This document shows, one piece after another, positions 8,563 through 17,650 of a stretch of DNA of 64,000 bases (position 1 is the first letter of the stretch; every line of letters starts with the position of its first letter). The position numbers were made by a program, and so were the translations under genes. The DNA lies in the NCBI RefSeq assembly GCF_030758615.1, contig NZ_CP132381.1, positions 2,108,001 through 2,172,000 of the forward strand, written 5' to 3'. The notes below the pieces were generated by a model. The model made no database searches and was not told the origin of the DNA. It saw nothing but the letters and a program-made list of their open reading frames with translations. This DNA comes from Gilliamella apis. Its GTDB lineage: Bacteria > Pseudomonadota > Gammaproteobacteria > Enterobacterales > Orbaceae.

Positions 8563-8950
8563 TTAAATAAAAAAACTATTCTACTCTATAATAGAAATAC
8601 AATCGATTCATAGTTGGGACTTACTTCTTTTAAATTCGCGTAACCAATACCAAACTTCTGACCTCAATAAGAGTAGATAAGGCGATAAAATAGATAGGTA
8701 TAAAGAAACAATAAAAATATTGTCATTAGTCTATGCTTTCAGAGTTTTTTAATTTATGAATAATAATTCAATTAGTGATATGGCGAGTATATCAATACAA
8801 ATTACAAAAAAGTAAAGAACAAACATCATTTTGATACGATTACTTATGCGATATTAGCTATCTTTTGGTTAAACACTCTATTTAACTTATGGGGTGTAGT
8901 ATTATGGTGAGTTTCTGTATTCGGTTTGGTCTTTTAAATTATCAATAATA
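8563..8950. other. Gene-free AT-rich segment next to Rhs remnants
   Basis: I read both strands and find only short broken frames. On the minus strand it may be the decayed tip and immunity DNA that followed the Rhs remnant at 8955-9290, but no residue pattern convinced me. Confidence 0.4.
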
Positions 8951-8954
8951 ATCT

Positions 8955-9290
8955 ACGCTAATCAATTTAAGTAATAGGATCAGGTTTATAAGCAAAGATT
9001 CTTCCTTTCTAATAACCAATCGCGTCTTTCAATAGTAAATGCTTATCATAATACCTAAAGATATTGTAATGTAACTCAGTTTTTCCATCAAAGTCATTGC
9101 TTTGAGAACGCAGATTTTTCTCTATTTCATTAATGCAAAAACTATCTATCTCGCCTCATGCTTTGTAATTGACTTATCAAACGATTGTTCTTTATTCATT
9201 AATGAGGGATATGGATGAACCGATCCGCCATTATGGTTGTAATAGACTTGATCTATTTTGTATTTGGTATCAATAGATCTAACTGGGTGT
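8955..9290 (-). pseudogene. Degraded Rhs C-terminal core, copy 1
   Basis: On the minus strand, shifting frames between stops, the sequence reads YYNHNGGSVHPYPSLMNKEQ..., INEIEKNLRSQS, GKTELHYNIFRYYD, AIGY and RIFAYKPDPIT. These match the end of an Rhs core (standard form: YYYHTDHLGTP, LHYNTFRYYDPxxGRF, DPIGLxGGxNLYxYxPDPIxWxDP). Several stops and at least two frameshifts make it non-functional. It lies downstream of the intact immunity-like gene. Confidence 0.7.
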
Positions 9291-9359
9291 AGCTACCTAT
9301 TTTATAGAAGTAAGTTTCTCTATTTTGCTTATGCAGCATAGTCCTGTATACCATAATTA

Positions 9360-9635
9360 TTAACTTATTATTTTAAGTTGCTTCTTTAATGACTCTATTT
9401 CCGCTAATAATTTTGGAATGTCTTGTCGAGCATGAGCAATAAAATCTTGATCATCGATTGTTGCGCCGAATAACTCTATATCTTCACCTCTATTATCATC
9501 TAAACCAGTCATGATAAAATTTGAACCACTAACGTGATCCCTTCCTTCTACATAAGAAATCCAAGGACCATTTGTTGCTTTACTACAACGATCTGATATT
9601 TCTTTAAGTTCCTGATCTGTAAGTATACTTTTCAT
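9360..9635 (-). CDS. Immunity-like protein in Rhs remnant region
   Basis: 91 residues, intact, small and acidic: N-terminal LTDQELKEISDRCSKATNGPW, central GRDHVSGSNFIMTGLDDNRGEDIEL, then DDQDFIAHARQDIPKLLAEIE and a short C-terminal helix. I recall similar small proteins beside Rhs or polymorphic toxins in gammaproteobacteria; no search was possible. It sits immediately downstream (about 20 bases) of a remnant that looks like a toxin C-terminus, the usual place for the cognate immunity gene. A ribosome site (AGAAAGGTAA) precedes the ATG. It may remain as an orphan immunity gene that still protects against siblings' toxins. Confidence 0.6.
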   Translation of the reverse strand: MKSILTDQELKEISDRCSKATNGPWISYVEGRDHVSGSNFIMTGLDDNRGEDIELFGATIDDQDFIAHARQDIPKLLAEIESLKKQLKIIS

Positions 9636-9655
9636 TAAAAATTACCTTTCTTCTA

Positions 9656-9925
9656 CAATAATTTTGAAATATCCATTAACTATGCCGCTTTTTAACGATT
9701 CATTCCTTATAAGCTTGCATGATGTGGATTAGAAGCATTTGGAGGGGATATCTCCCTCCTGTTGCTCGTATGTCACCAACATTATTACGTTATATTCCAT
9801 TACCTAATTATCTAATGTTTTTGTAAATCTATAGTTAACAGAAACATTTTACGAATTTTCTTTGTGTCTATTTTATCGCCAATCAATCTGGAAAACAAAC
9901 TCATCTTCTACAAACAATGACTTTA
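9656..9925 (-). pseudogene. Remnant of an Rhs toxin tip
   Basis: On the minus strand a frame near the end reads MLVTYEQQEGDIPSKCF-stop-STSCKLIRNESLKSGIVNGYFKIIVEER-stop, ending about 20 bases before the immunity-like gene. It follows directly from the Rhs core remnant at 9926-10300, so it occupies the place of the variable toxin domain. Internal stops and a frameshift show decay. Toxin activity cannot be assigned. Confidence 0.5.
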
Positions 9926-10300
9926 TCTGACATAGAATCTATTCCAAAAGGATCAAACCAAACTATTGGATTAGAAGTATACTAATATAAGTTAATCCCA
10001 ACCAATAACATAATCGGATTTGGAGTGATAAATCTCCCTATTTACTTCTCATAAAACTTAAAAGTTTCGTAATATAATCTGGCTTCTTCACCAAAATATT
10101 AGCTTTGATATTTTAGGTTTTGTTCAATTTTATTGATACATAAGCTATCAACTTTACACCATGTTTTATAATTGGCTCACAAAACGATAGTACTTTGTTG
10201 ATTAGTGAGTTCTATGAGTATACCAATTGTTGAGTCGGTATGTCTGTAGTAGAATTGATGCATTTCATTTACGTACTTATATAGACACAGAGATGGCAAT
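9926..10300 (-). pseudogene. Degraded Rhs C-terminal core, copy 2
   Basis: One minus-strand frame reads through four or five stops: MHQFYYRHTDSTIGILIELT, ANYKTWCKVDSL, INKIEQNLKYQS, YFGEEARLYYETFKFYE, IGRFITPNPI, GINLY and SNPIVWFDPFGI. This is the conserved end of an Rhs core, with the closing P-N-P-x-x-W-x-D-P-x-G signature after which toxin domains begin. It retains more of the frame than copy 1. The upstream core is missing; tRNA-Gly begins only about 65 bases away. Confidence 0.75.
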
Positions 10301-10364
10301 TATTGACAGTTCCAAAAAGGGAAATATGTTAACTGTTGATTATAGGATACTATAAATCTTAAAT

Positions 10365-10440
10365 TGGAGCGGGAAACGAGGTTCGAACTCGCGACCTCAA
10401 CCTTGGCAAGGTTGCGCTCTACCAACTGAGCTATTCCCGC
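10365..10440 (-). tRNA. tRNA-Gly (GCC)
   Basis: 76 bases including an encoded CCA. The acceptor GCGGGAA pairs with TTCCCGC, the T arm has GGTTCGAAC, and the anticodon loop TTGCCAA gives GCC. It marks the end of the Rhs-remnant region. Confidence 0.95.
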
Positions 10441-10511
10441 ATATTGAATGCTTCGAAAGAAGTGGTGAGCATTATACAAAAATATTCGTGTATGGCAACC
10501 TTTTTTAATCG

Positions 10512-10769
10512 TTATTTTTTGTTCTTCCAGCTAAGTGTTTCAAAAACACCAAAAATAAAAAGTCTAAGTGCTTTAAATTTATCCTGCTGCTTTTCTTGAT
10601 TGGTCATCGTTGATTGTAATAACCAAGCTTGTAAGCCATGTGTTATAACAAAAGCGGCCAATCCAACGTATGCAACAACATTGGCTGGCTTTGGAAATGG
10701 ATGAACTAAGTTAAATAATAAAAATAACCATATAAATGAATAGATTAATTTACCCAAAAGTATAAACAT
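10512..10769 (-). CDS. yhhL: DUF1145 inner-membrane protein (YhhL-like)
   Basis: 85 residues with three predicted membrane helices (about 5-20, 30-48 and a weaker one near 70). The HPFPKPANVVAYVG motif and the THGLQAW segment are typical of DUF1145. In Enterobacterales the homologue yhhL follows rsmD, and here its ATG overlaps the rsmD stop (TAATG), which supports both identity and start. Function unknown. Confidence 0.8.
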   Translation of the reverse strand: MFILLGKLIYSFIWLFLLFNLVHPFPKPANVVAYVGLAAFVITHGLQAWLLQSTMTNQEKQQDKFKALRLFIFGVFETLSWKNKK

Positions 10770-11332
10770 TATTTGTCTTCTCGTATAAATAGATAGCTAT
10801 GAACTTGTCCGGCTGTTTTCTCTCTATGTAAATACCAATTTGATGGAATATAACTAGTTAGATCATGAGTGGTTTCAGACTCGATGTAAATATAAGCGGA
10901 TGAATTAAACCAATGATTATTTTCAAGTAGTGTTATTGTCTTTTCAATCAATGATTGATGAAAAGGTGGATCGATAAAAACAACATCAAATTGTTTTTGC
11001 GCAGGTTTATCTAACCATTGAAAAGTATCGGTTGCATAAATGTCAATATTATCACTTGCAATGAGTTGTTTATTTTTTTTCAGCTGATTAGCTACCTGCT
11101 TGTCTTTCTCTAATAAAGTGACTGATTGAGCTCCACGTGATGCAGCTTCAAAACCTAATGAACCACTACCTGAAAAACAATCTAAACAATTGCTATTTTG
11201 TATAATTGGCATTAACCAATTATACAAAGTTTCTTTTACCCTATCTGTGGTTGGGCGCAGGCCTTGCTTATCAAGAACCGACAATTTTCTACCGCGCCAT
11301 TTACCACCAATAATTCTTATTGAACCATTCAT
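10769..11332 (-). CDS. rsmD: 16S rRNA (guanine966-N2)-methyltransferase RsmD
   Basis: 187 residues. It has the start typical of the family (IRIIGGKWRGRKL, then GLRPTTDRVKETLYNWL), the SAM-binding LDCFSGSGSLGFEAASRGA and the catalytic DPPF motif (VVFIDPPFHQ). It methylates G966 of 16S rRNA during 30S assembly in the cytoplasm. It lies 13 bases after mrcA on the same strand and overlaps yhhL, so these may be co-transcribed. Confidence 0.93.
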   Translation of the reverse strand: MNGSIRIIGGKWRGRKLSVLDKQGLRPTTDRVKETLYNWLMPIIQNSNCLDCFSGSGSLGFEAASRGAQSVTLLEKDKQVANQLKKNKQLIASDNIDIYATDTFQWLDKPAQKQFDVVFIDPPFHQSLIEKTITLLENNHWFNSSAYIYIESETTHDLTSYIPSNWYLHREKTAGQVHSYLFIREDK

Positions 11333-11345
11333 ATAATAACCTTAC

Positions 11346-13886
11346 TTAGAATAGTTCTTGAGTATTGCCTTGTGAATCCGTCACACTAGTACCAACTTCT
11401 TGTGATCCATATGTAGTTGGCTCAGTTCCTTTAATAAAATATTCTGACATTGTTCTTGCACCAGAACCTGGTAACATGCCTGTTCGTTGATCAATTGTCA
11501 CTGAAATCACATTATCTGGTTTTACATCTTGTTTTTCTGGTACATCTTTAAGAGCAACTTTCATATAATCAACCCAGACTGGATTAGCTGTAACTGCACC
11601 AGCTTCGGCACGGAAAGTCCGCCCTAAAGCACGACGGTGATCATCAAAGCCCATCCAAACCGATGTTACAATGTTGCCACCAAACCCAGAAAACCAAACA
11701 TCTTTCGATTGGTTAGTAGTACCTGTTTTACCACCAACGTCTCTTCGACCCAAGGCTTTTACACGCCACGCTGTACCTTGCCAATCAGAACCACCAAACA
11801 CGATGGTACGTAAACCATCTTTCATAATATAAGCAATACCACTATCAACCGTATGTGGCGCATATTTAGGTGTTACATCAGCGGTTTTGTTATCATTATT
11901 AATATCAGGTAAGATTAGATTATCTTCTGACTTAAGATTAGCCTCTTCAGGCTCTTCATTACCAAGTTCATTCGATTCGTTTTCAACATTATCTAACGAT
12001 ACTGAAACTGAATCAAATTTCACAACCTCATCTTTACAATTATGACAAGCAATCAATGGTTGGTGTTGATAAAACACTCCACTGCCATTATCGTGCTCAA
12101 TTTTTTCAATTAAATATGGTGTGATTAAATAACCACCGTTCACGATTACTGAATATGCCCTAGCAACTTGTAAAGGTGTAAATGATGCTGAACCTAAGGC
12201 TAATGATTCATTATGAGAAATATTTTCTTTCGGGAATCCGAAACGTTCTAAATAGGTTGCCGCATAGTCGATACCTATAGCACGTAGTGCCCTTACCATC
12301 ATCACATTTTTAGACATTCCTAAACCGATTCGCATTCTTAATGGCCCTGCGTAGGTTGGCGGTGAATTTTTAGGACGCCATGTCACACTACCAGTAGTCC
12401 GCACAATAGGTGCGTCATTAAGCAGAGTTGCCATAGTTAAGCCCTGTTCTAACGTTGCTGTATAGATAAATGGTTTAATATTAGAGCCCAACTGACGTAA
12501 TGCTTGTGTTGCACGATTAAATTTACTTAAGTTGAAATCGTAACCACCAACAATAGCCTTAATAGCCCCATTATCCGAATCAAGAGAAACCAATGCAGCA
12601 TTAACAGCAGGTATTTGCGCTAAAGCCCAATTATCACCAGATTTTTTCACCCAAATTAATTGACCTGCTTTTAATGTATCGTTAACTTTTCTTGGTGAAG
12701 CACCTTGTTGATTATCATTAATAAACTTTCTTGCCCACTTCATATCTTGATAAGCAATGGTAATATTACTTTTATCAGATAATACAGCTTTTGCTTCTTT
12801 ATCATTCGATTCTAATACCACTGCTGGACACATACCGCTGTAGCAGATATATTTATGTAAGGCTGCTTGGATTTGATCTTCATCTAAGGCTGGCTCATTA
12901 TTTTCCCATAAGATTTTTTCAGGGCCACGATAGCCATGTCGCATATCATAATCAATAATATGTTTTTGAACTGCTTCAGTTGCTGCAACTTGATCTGTTT
13001 TAGAGATTGTCGTATAAACTTTGTAACCATCAGTATAAGCATTTTCACCAAATTTATCGTACATAAATTGTCTCGCCATTTCAGCAACATATGGCGCAGA
13101 AAATTCAATATTTGGTGTATGGTAACTTGCATTTAATGGTTGCTTAATTGCTTCATCATATTCAGCTTGAGTAATATAAGATTGGTCTAACATTCGTCCC
13201 AATACCCAGTTGCGTCTAATTAACGCTTTATCTGGATGAGAAATCGGATTGAATGCTGAAGGTGCATTTGGTAAACCAGCAAGCAATGCGGCTTCATCTA
13301 TGGTTAACTGGTCTGGAGTTTTACCAAAAAAAGTAAATGATGCGGCTGCTATACCATAAGCTCGTGATCCAAAATTGATCATATTAAGATATAATGCCAT
13401 TATCTCGTCTTTAGATAATTCTTGCTCCATACGTATAGCAATAATCATCTCTTTTACTTTACGAGATATGCTTTTTTCAGGTGTTAAGAAAAAGTTCTTA
13501 GCAACTTGTTGGGTGATAGTACTACCACCTTGTGAAAAACCTTTTTGCTTTAATCCTACATACATTGCTCGCACAATACCAATTGGGTCAATGCCAAAAT
13601 GTTCATGAAAACGAGCATCTTCAGTAGCGATAACAGCATTTACGACAACAGGTGGAATTTGATCATATTTTAATGGTATTCGTCGACGTTCACCAAAAAC
13701 AGCGATCAATTCACCATCTTTACTGAGAACTTGCATAGGTGTTTGCAATCTAACATCTTTTAATGTTGCAACATCCGGTAGATCTTTTGAATAATAGCTA
13801 TAACCAGCTATGCCAATAATTAAACCACAAAGAAATAAACCTATAAAAAGTTTAAGGCAAAATTTTAATATTTTTAGTATTATCAC
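11346..13886 (-). CDS. mrcA: Penicillin-binding protein 1A (bifunctional peptidoglycan synthase)
   Basis: 846 residues, close to the E. coli length of 850. Domains in order: N-terminal membrane anchor (about 8-30), glycosyltransferase GT51 (EDARFHEHFGID with the catalytic Glu, GGSTITQQ), OB-like insert, then transpeptidase with SNIK as S-x-x-K, a SKN-type motif region and KTGTT. It polymerises and cross-links peptidoglycan in the periplasm. In relatives, mrcA is divergent from the hofMNOPQ operon; here the two are on the same strand and separated by about 2 kb holding ygfX-like, tusA and yigL genes. Confidence 0.95.
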   Translation of the reverse strand: MIILKILKFCLKLFIGLFLCGLIIGIAGYSYYSKDLPDVATLKDVRLQTPMQVLSKDGELIAVFGERRRIPLKYDQIPPVVVNAVIATEDARFHEHFGIDPIGIVRAMYVGLKQKGFSQGGSTITQQVAKNFFLTPEKSISRKVKEMIIAIRMEQELSKDEIMALYLNMINFGSRAYGIAAASFTFFGKTPDQLTIDEAALLAGLPNAPSAFNPISHPDKALIRRNWVLGRMLDQSYITQAEYDEAIKQPLNASYHTPNIEFSAPYVAEMARQFMYDKFGENAYTDGYKVYTTISKTDQVAATEAVQKHIIDYDMRHGYRGPEKILWENNEPALDEDQIQAALHKYICYSGMCPAVVLESNDKEAKAVLSDKSNITIAYQDMKWARKFINDNQQGASPRKVNDTLKAGQLIWVKKSGDNWALAQIPAVNAALVSLDSDNGAIKAIVGGYDFNLSKFNRATQALRQLGSNIKPFIYTATLEQGLTMATLLNDAPIVRTTGSVTWRPKNSPPTYAGPLRMRIGLGMSKNVMMVRALRAIGIDYAATYLERFGFPKENISHNESLALGSASFTPLQVARAYSVIVNGGYLITPYLIEKIEHDNGSGVFYQHQPLIACHNCKDEVVKFDSVSVSLDNVENESNELGNEEPEEANLKSEDNLILPDINNDNKTADVTPKYAPHTVDSGIAYIMKDGLRTIVFGGSDWQGTAWRVKALGRRDVGGKTGTTNQSKDVWFSGFGGNIVTSVWMGFDDHRRALGRTFRAEAGAVTANPVWVDYMKVALKDVPEKQDVKPDNVISVTIDQRTGMLPGSGARTMSEYFIKGTEPTTYGSQEVGTSVTDSQGNTQELF

Positions 13887-14332
13887 AAATCATTCCTATC
13901 CAATTGATTTTTAATCAAAGAAAGATAATAAAACTGTTGTTATATTTATTAATATCATTTTTAACCGACGAGTATACTACTTACTCGATAAGACTCAAAA
14001 TAAAAAGCAATAATTATCTATATTGCAAATAATACTTGAATCAAATTTTTAACCATTAATTCTTTTAATTTAAACAAGAAATTTAAATTAAAGTTAAAGT
14101 TAAAGTTAATTGCCATTTTTATACATCGTTACTAATACATTGATTAATAAATTACTACAACCAATACGTTATAAAACAACAACCAAATAGCTAATAAATT
14201 GACGATGTTAACCGTATTATTACTAAATTATTCAAGAATTTTGCGTATTATCTCACAATATTTTTATATTTTTAAATAAAACAGATAAAACAATTAAATA
14301 ATTGTGCTTTACATCAATTTAAGAATATTAAT
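13887..14332. other. Divergent promoter region of mrcA and the YgfX-like gene
   Basis: 446 very AT-rich bases. The only notable structure is three perfect units of TTAAAG plus a partial fourth at 14088-14109. I find no gene; in particular no sdhE before the YgfX-like gene. Confidence 0.5.
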
Positions 14333-14737
14333 ATGTGGAGCACAAATCTTACTCGATCTTTTTTACAATTATTGGGTTCTAGTTGTTTTTATTTAATTTT
14401 AATTATGATAAGTTTTATTCAGTTAGCCGATACATTCTTGAATTGTTATATCTATATTTTAATTTTAGTTTTAATCGTTGAATGGTGGCGTAGTGTCAAT
14501 TATTTCAGAACTATTAAAGGTGAATTGGCATTATTTGAATATATACACCAAATTTATTGGCATAAACAACGTTGGCATTTAATGCGAAAACCACTGCTTT
14601 TACGTTATATGGTAATTTTAAATTTAAAATCATGTCGTGATGGCAAAAGAAGAGTATTATTTTTAATGATCGATAATCTTGCACCTAATGATTGGCGCAC
14701 ACTACACTATCATTTAAAACAAATTGATTTATCGTAA
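14333..14737 (+). CDS. YgfX-like inner-membrane protein
   Basis: 134 residues with two membrane helices near the N-terminus (about 18-35 and 38-52), a short loop ending EWW, then a cytoplasmic tail that finishes with DNLAPNDWRTLHYHLKQ. The helical pair and the late D-x-(hydrophobic)-x-P-x-(D/E)-W-R-x-L motif are typical of YgfX (CptA), normally encoded after sdhE; sdhE is not adjacent here. YgfX has been linked to cytoskeletal proteins and to SdhE-dependent flavinylation in enterics. Sequence identity is likely low, so this is a family-level call. Confidence 0.55.
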   Translation: MWSTNLTRSFLQLLGSSCFYLILIMISFIQLADTFLNCYIYILILVLIVEWWRSVNYFRTIKGELALFEYIHQIYWHKQRWHLMRKPLLLRYMVILNLKSCRDGKRRVLFLMIDNLAPNDWRTLHYHLKQIDLS

Positions 14738-14776
14738 TAAAAATGAATTTAATTGAAAATTATTCAGATCAATTTA

Positions 14777-15007
14777 TTAATGTGATTTTTTAATCCAATA
14801 TTCAAATGGTATAGATTCAATCTGAGCATTAACTAATTGATGATCCATATGCCGACAAAAGCTAGGAATATCACGAGTTGTAGCCAAATCATCAGCTATA
14901 ACATGTAAGATTTGACCAACAGCTAATTCTCTAATCGCTTTACGAACCAGCATAATGGGTTCTGGGCAACGCAAGCCCAGAGTATTAAGATCTTTATCAA
15001 CAATCAT
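14777..15007 (-). CDS. tusA: Sulfur carrier protein TusA
   Basis: 76 residues with the defining motif [10 protein letters not shown]; Cys14 is the persulfide-carrying residue. TusA accepts sulfur from IscS and passes it to TusBCD for 2-thiouridine synthesis at tRNA wobble positions, in the cytoplasm. It sits 26 bases downstream of yigL on the same strand. Length is slightly under the E. coli 81 residues. Confidence 0.92.
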   Translation of the reverse strand: MIVDKDLNTLGLRCPEPIMLVRKAIRELAVGQILHVIADDLATTRDIPSFCRHMDHQLVNAQIESIPFEYWIKKSH

Positions 15008-15033
15008 ATTTATGGTTAATATAACTATTCAAA

Positions 15034-15840
15034 TTAAAGTAAAAGATTAGCTAAATAGTGAGGTACAGCATCATCAGCATTAGAGCCAATTACTTCAAGT
15101 TCAGGAAGTAATGACTTAAGTTCAGGACTTGCATCTTTCATGATACAACCCTTCCCTGCTATTTTTAACATTTCATAGTCATTCATTCCATCACCAAAGG
15201 CAATACTATCTTTAAGCTGATAACCTAAACTTTCAACCACTAATTTTAATGCACTACCTTTAGTTACATTTTCCGCCATCACTTCAAGACAGTTTGCTGT
15301 AGAAAAAGCGATACTAACTTTTTTGCCGAATTGTTGTTCAATTTTGTGTTTTAGTTCAACCAAATGATGGTTATGTGCAACATCAGAAGTGGTAAAATAA
15401 ATTTTGGCAATATCATCAGCGACAAAATTACGCGGATCGAAAAATTGATATTTAAATTGCGTGTCAGTAAAAAAACTAAGCGAATATGCATCTGGTTTAT
15501 TAATTAACCAATCATCACCACGATAAACATGCGTATAAATATATGAACTGTCTTGACAAATTTGTGCTAACTCACAGGCTAGATTAGGCTCAAAGCTACG
15601 ACTAAAAACTAAATTACCTCGACTATCATGAACTCTAGCACCATTTGAGGTTATCATAAAAGCGTCGATTTCCATATTTTCACGCATTTGACCAACATCG
15701 ATATGATGTCGACCAGTAGCAAAGGCAAAGTGAATCCCCATTTGACGTAAAGCTTGAAGAATTTTTTTAGTAAATGGCGATAAGCTATGCTCAGTATTTA
15801 GCAAAGTGCCATCTAAATCAGAAGCGACAAAATGAAACAT
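15034..15840 (-). CDS. yigL: HAD-superfamily sugar/pyridoxal phosphatase, YigL-like
   Basis: 268 residues. It has HAD motif I SDLDGT (Asp8, Asp10), motif II ITSNGAR, Lys in the cap-adjacent VTKGSAL segment, and motif IV GDGMNDYEML. It follows E. coli YigL along its length (FATGRHHIDVGQ, GKGCIMKDA, EVIGSNADDAVPHYL). YigL dephosphorylates pyridoxal phosphate and sugar phosphates in the cytoplasm. Probably co-transcribed with tusA. Confidence 0.88.
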   Translation of the reverse strand: MFHFVASDLDGTLLNTEHSLSPFTKKILQALRQMGIHFAFATGRHHIDVGQMRENMEIDAFMITSNGARVHDSRGNLVFSRSFEPNLACELAQICQDSSYIYTHVYRGDDWLINKPDAYSLSFFTDTQFKYQFFDPRNFVADDIAKIYFTTSDVAHNHHLVELKHKIEQQFGKKVSIAFSTANCLEVMAENVTKGSALKLVVESLGYQLKDSIAFGDGMNDYEMLKIAGKGCIMKDASPELKSLLPELEVIGSNADDAVPHYLANLLL

Positions 15841-15956
15841 GATATTCTCAACTTTTATAATAAATTGTAATTCTAGTGACTATATTTTGCATTGAGTTAA
15901 TAGGCTCAAAACAAAGTAACAAAATAAGATTGAGTATGATACAACTCCATGGCTAT

Positions 15957-17249
15957 TTACTCAACTAATTGCGGAGTAATAAAGATAACTAATTCTCGTT
16001 TTTGTTGTTTTTTTGTTTTATTTTTAAAAGCATTACCGATAATGGGTACATTGCTAATGCCTGGAACACTATTTTTACTAACATTATTAATTTGTTGGAA
16101 AATTCCACCTAATACAACAGTTTCGCCACTTTTAATTTTGACTTGCGTTCTAATTTCCTGTGTTTCAATAGCTAACGCTTCGCCCCCATCACGTCGCTTT
16201 ATTGAACGACCAGCCGTATTTTGCGTAATATATAAATCTAATATCATTTGATCGTTAGCAATAATTTTTGGGGTAACCTCTAAACCTAATACAGCTTGTT
16301 TAAATTCAATAGATGTAGCTCCATTACCACCATTTGAAACTTCATAAGGAATTTCTGTACCTTGCTTTATTGAAGCCATATTTTGATTTGCCGTTAACAA
16401 ATTCGGACTTGCTATAATTTCTAACTGGTTTTCTGATTCTAATGCCGAAAGTTCAAGATTTAACAAACTACCGGAAAGTTTTGCTAAATTGAAACCGACA
16501 GAAGATGCTGCATTGGTGACACCAAAGTCAACATCAAACTTACTTAATACTTGTGATGAGTGCCCAGTATATCCCCACTTTATACCTAACTCATCCATAC
16601 TTTGCTTATTCATTGTGACAATATGAGCCGAAATATGCACTTGAGGAATTGGCTGATCCAAACTTTTAGCTAATTTTTTGATATTGGAAAATTGTGTAGA
16701 CATATCGGTAATAATGATTGAGTTAGTTCTTTTATCGATAATCGCTTTTCCTCGTTCGGATAATAATCCTTGTGATTGAATAGTTTCAACTAGATTATTA
16801 AGGTCGGCATGATTAACTGGAATAGTCAGCAAATTTAATGGCTTATTTAATTGCAACTCTTTTTGTTCTAGTAATTTTTTTTGAAGCAACACCTCTGGAT
16901 CAACAGCTTTTGATATAAATAAGATATTATCGTCAATTTCAGCGCGTAAATTTGCAGAATTTAAAACAACTGTTAATGCTTTTTGCCATTTAACATTTTG
17001 CAGTTTAATGGTTTGTTTGGTTGACAAATCATCGACCATAACTAAGTTCATCTGTTTATTGTCAGCAAGTGCTTGCAAAATTATAGCAATGTCTGTTTGA
17101 TAAAAATTTATAGAAATTAGATCGTCCGATTCAGCGCTTGATAAAGTTTTAGGATTTGCCCAACATGACATAGAAAAAAGCATAACTAATATAACAATAT
17201 TTAAATATTTTTTTGCTAAACTTTTTAATATTTGGCTAATTTTAAACAT
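15957..17249 (-). CDS. hofQ: Outer-membrane secretin HofQ/ComE/PilQ type (DNA uptake)
   Basis: 430 residues. It has a signal peptide (hydrophobic to about 31, cleavage near CWA), then an STN-like domain (about 45-115), one secretin short domain (about 130-195, with RTNSIIITD) and the secretin barrel (about 200-430) ending ...GGIFQQ...PGISNVPIIGNAFK...ELVIFITP. It forms the outer-membrane ring through which the competence pilus or DNA passes. It is the last gene of the hof-like operon (minus strand). Length matches HofQ/ComE, shorter than PilQ. Confidence 0.9.
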   Translation of the reverse strand: MFKISQILKSLAKKYLNIVILVMLFSMSCWANPKTLSSAESDDLISINFYQTDIAIILQALADNKQMNLVMVDDLSTKQTIKLQNVKWQKALTVVLNSANLRAEIDDNILFISKAVDPEVLLQKKLLEQKELQLNKPLNLLTIPVNHADLNNLVETIQSQGLLSERGKAIIDKRTNSIIITDMSTQFSNIKKLAKSLDQPIPQVHISAHIVTMNKQSMDELGIKWGYTGHSSQVLSKFDVDFGVTNAASSVGFNLAKLSGSLLNLELSALESENQLEIIASPNLLTANQNMASIKQGTEIPYEVSNGGNGATSIEFKQAVLGLEVTPKIIANDQMILDLYITQNTAGRSIKRRDGGEALAIETQEIRTQVKIKSGETVVLGGIFQQINNVSKNSVPGISNVPIIGNAFKNKTKKQQKRELVIFITPQLVE

Positions 17250-17278
17250 TAATTATATCCTTAAACTAGAATAGTCAC

Positions 17279-17650
17279 TTATTTTGTCAAAGGCATTGTC
17301 CATAACACAGTATGATTGCAATAGTTAGGTAAACTTGCTTGCCATAAAAGTTTATCGTCTAATACAGCACTTACAGTCCATGGAAACAAAATATGCGGTA
17401 CGGTATTATCAGTAATTGCTAACCAATTATTTTCAGAAAAAAGCCATAATTGTTGGTAATGGTTCTCTATGCGTTGGATATAACCTTTATATTGCCAAAC
17501 TTGGATCTGTTTATTAAGGAGATCTGTCTGCTCCTGACAACTAAAATTAATAGTTTGTAAAAAAGGATCCCTTGTTAAATGAATATCTGCATTAACATTA
17601 AAACAATAAATCATTAATAAAAAATAACTGATAATAAGATAATAATTCAT
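17279..17650 (-). CDS. HofP/PilP-like pilus-assembly protein
   Basis: 123 residues with a Sec signal (LIISYFLLMIYCFNVNA), then RDPFLQ and a short beta domain with two cysteines (SCQEQ, NYCNH). RDPF directly after the signal is the PilP/HofP hallmark. PilP-type proteins link the inner-membrane PilM/N/O complex to the secretin. Its start overlaps the preceding gene's stop by 4 bases and hofQ follows by 29 bases. Assigned largely by position and the RDPF motif. Confidence 0.65.
   Translation of the reverse strand: MNYYLIISYFLLMIYCFNVNADIHLTRDPFLQTINFSCQEQTDLLNKQIQVWQYKGYIQRIENHYQQLWLFSENNWLAITDNTVPHILFPWTVSAVLDDKLLWQASLPNYCNHTVLWTMPLTK

Noticed and set aside
8563-8950. Possible further toxin or immunity remnant
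   Set aside because: Minus-strand frames are too broken and show no motif I could defend.
10365-10440. tRNA-Gly as an attachment site with a duplicate 3' end near the Rhs remnants
   Set aside because: I looked for a repeated tRNA 3' segment between 8563 and 10364 and saw none.
12936-13136. Antisense open frames within mrcA and other housekeeping genes
   Set aside because: They are mirror frames of well-supported coding sequences, without ribosome sites or recognisable domains.
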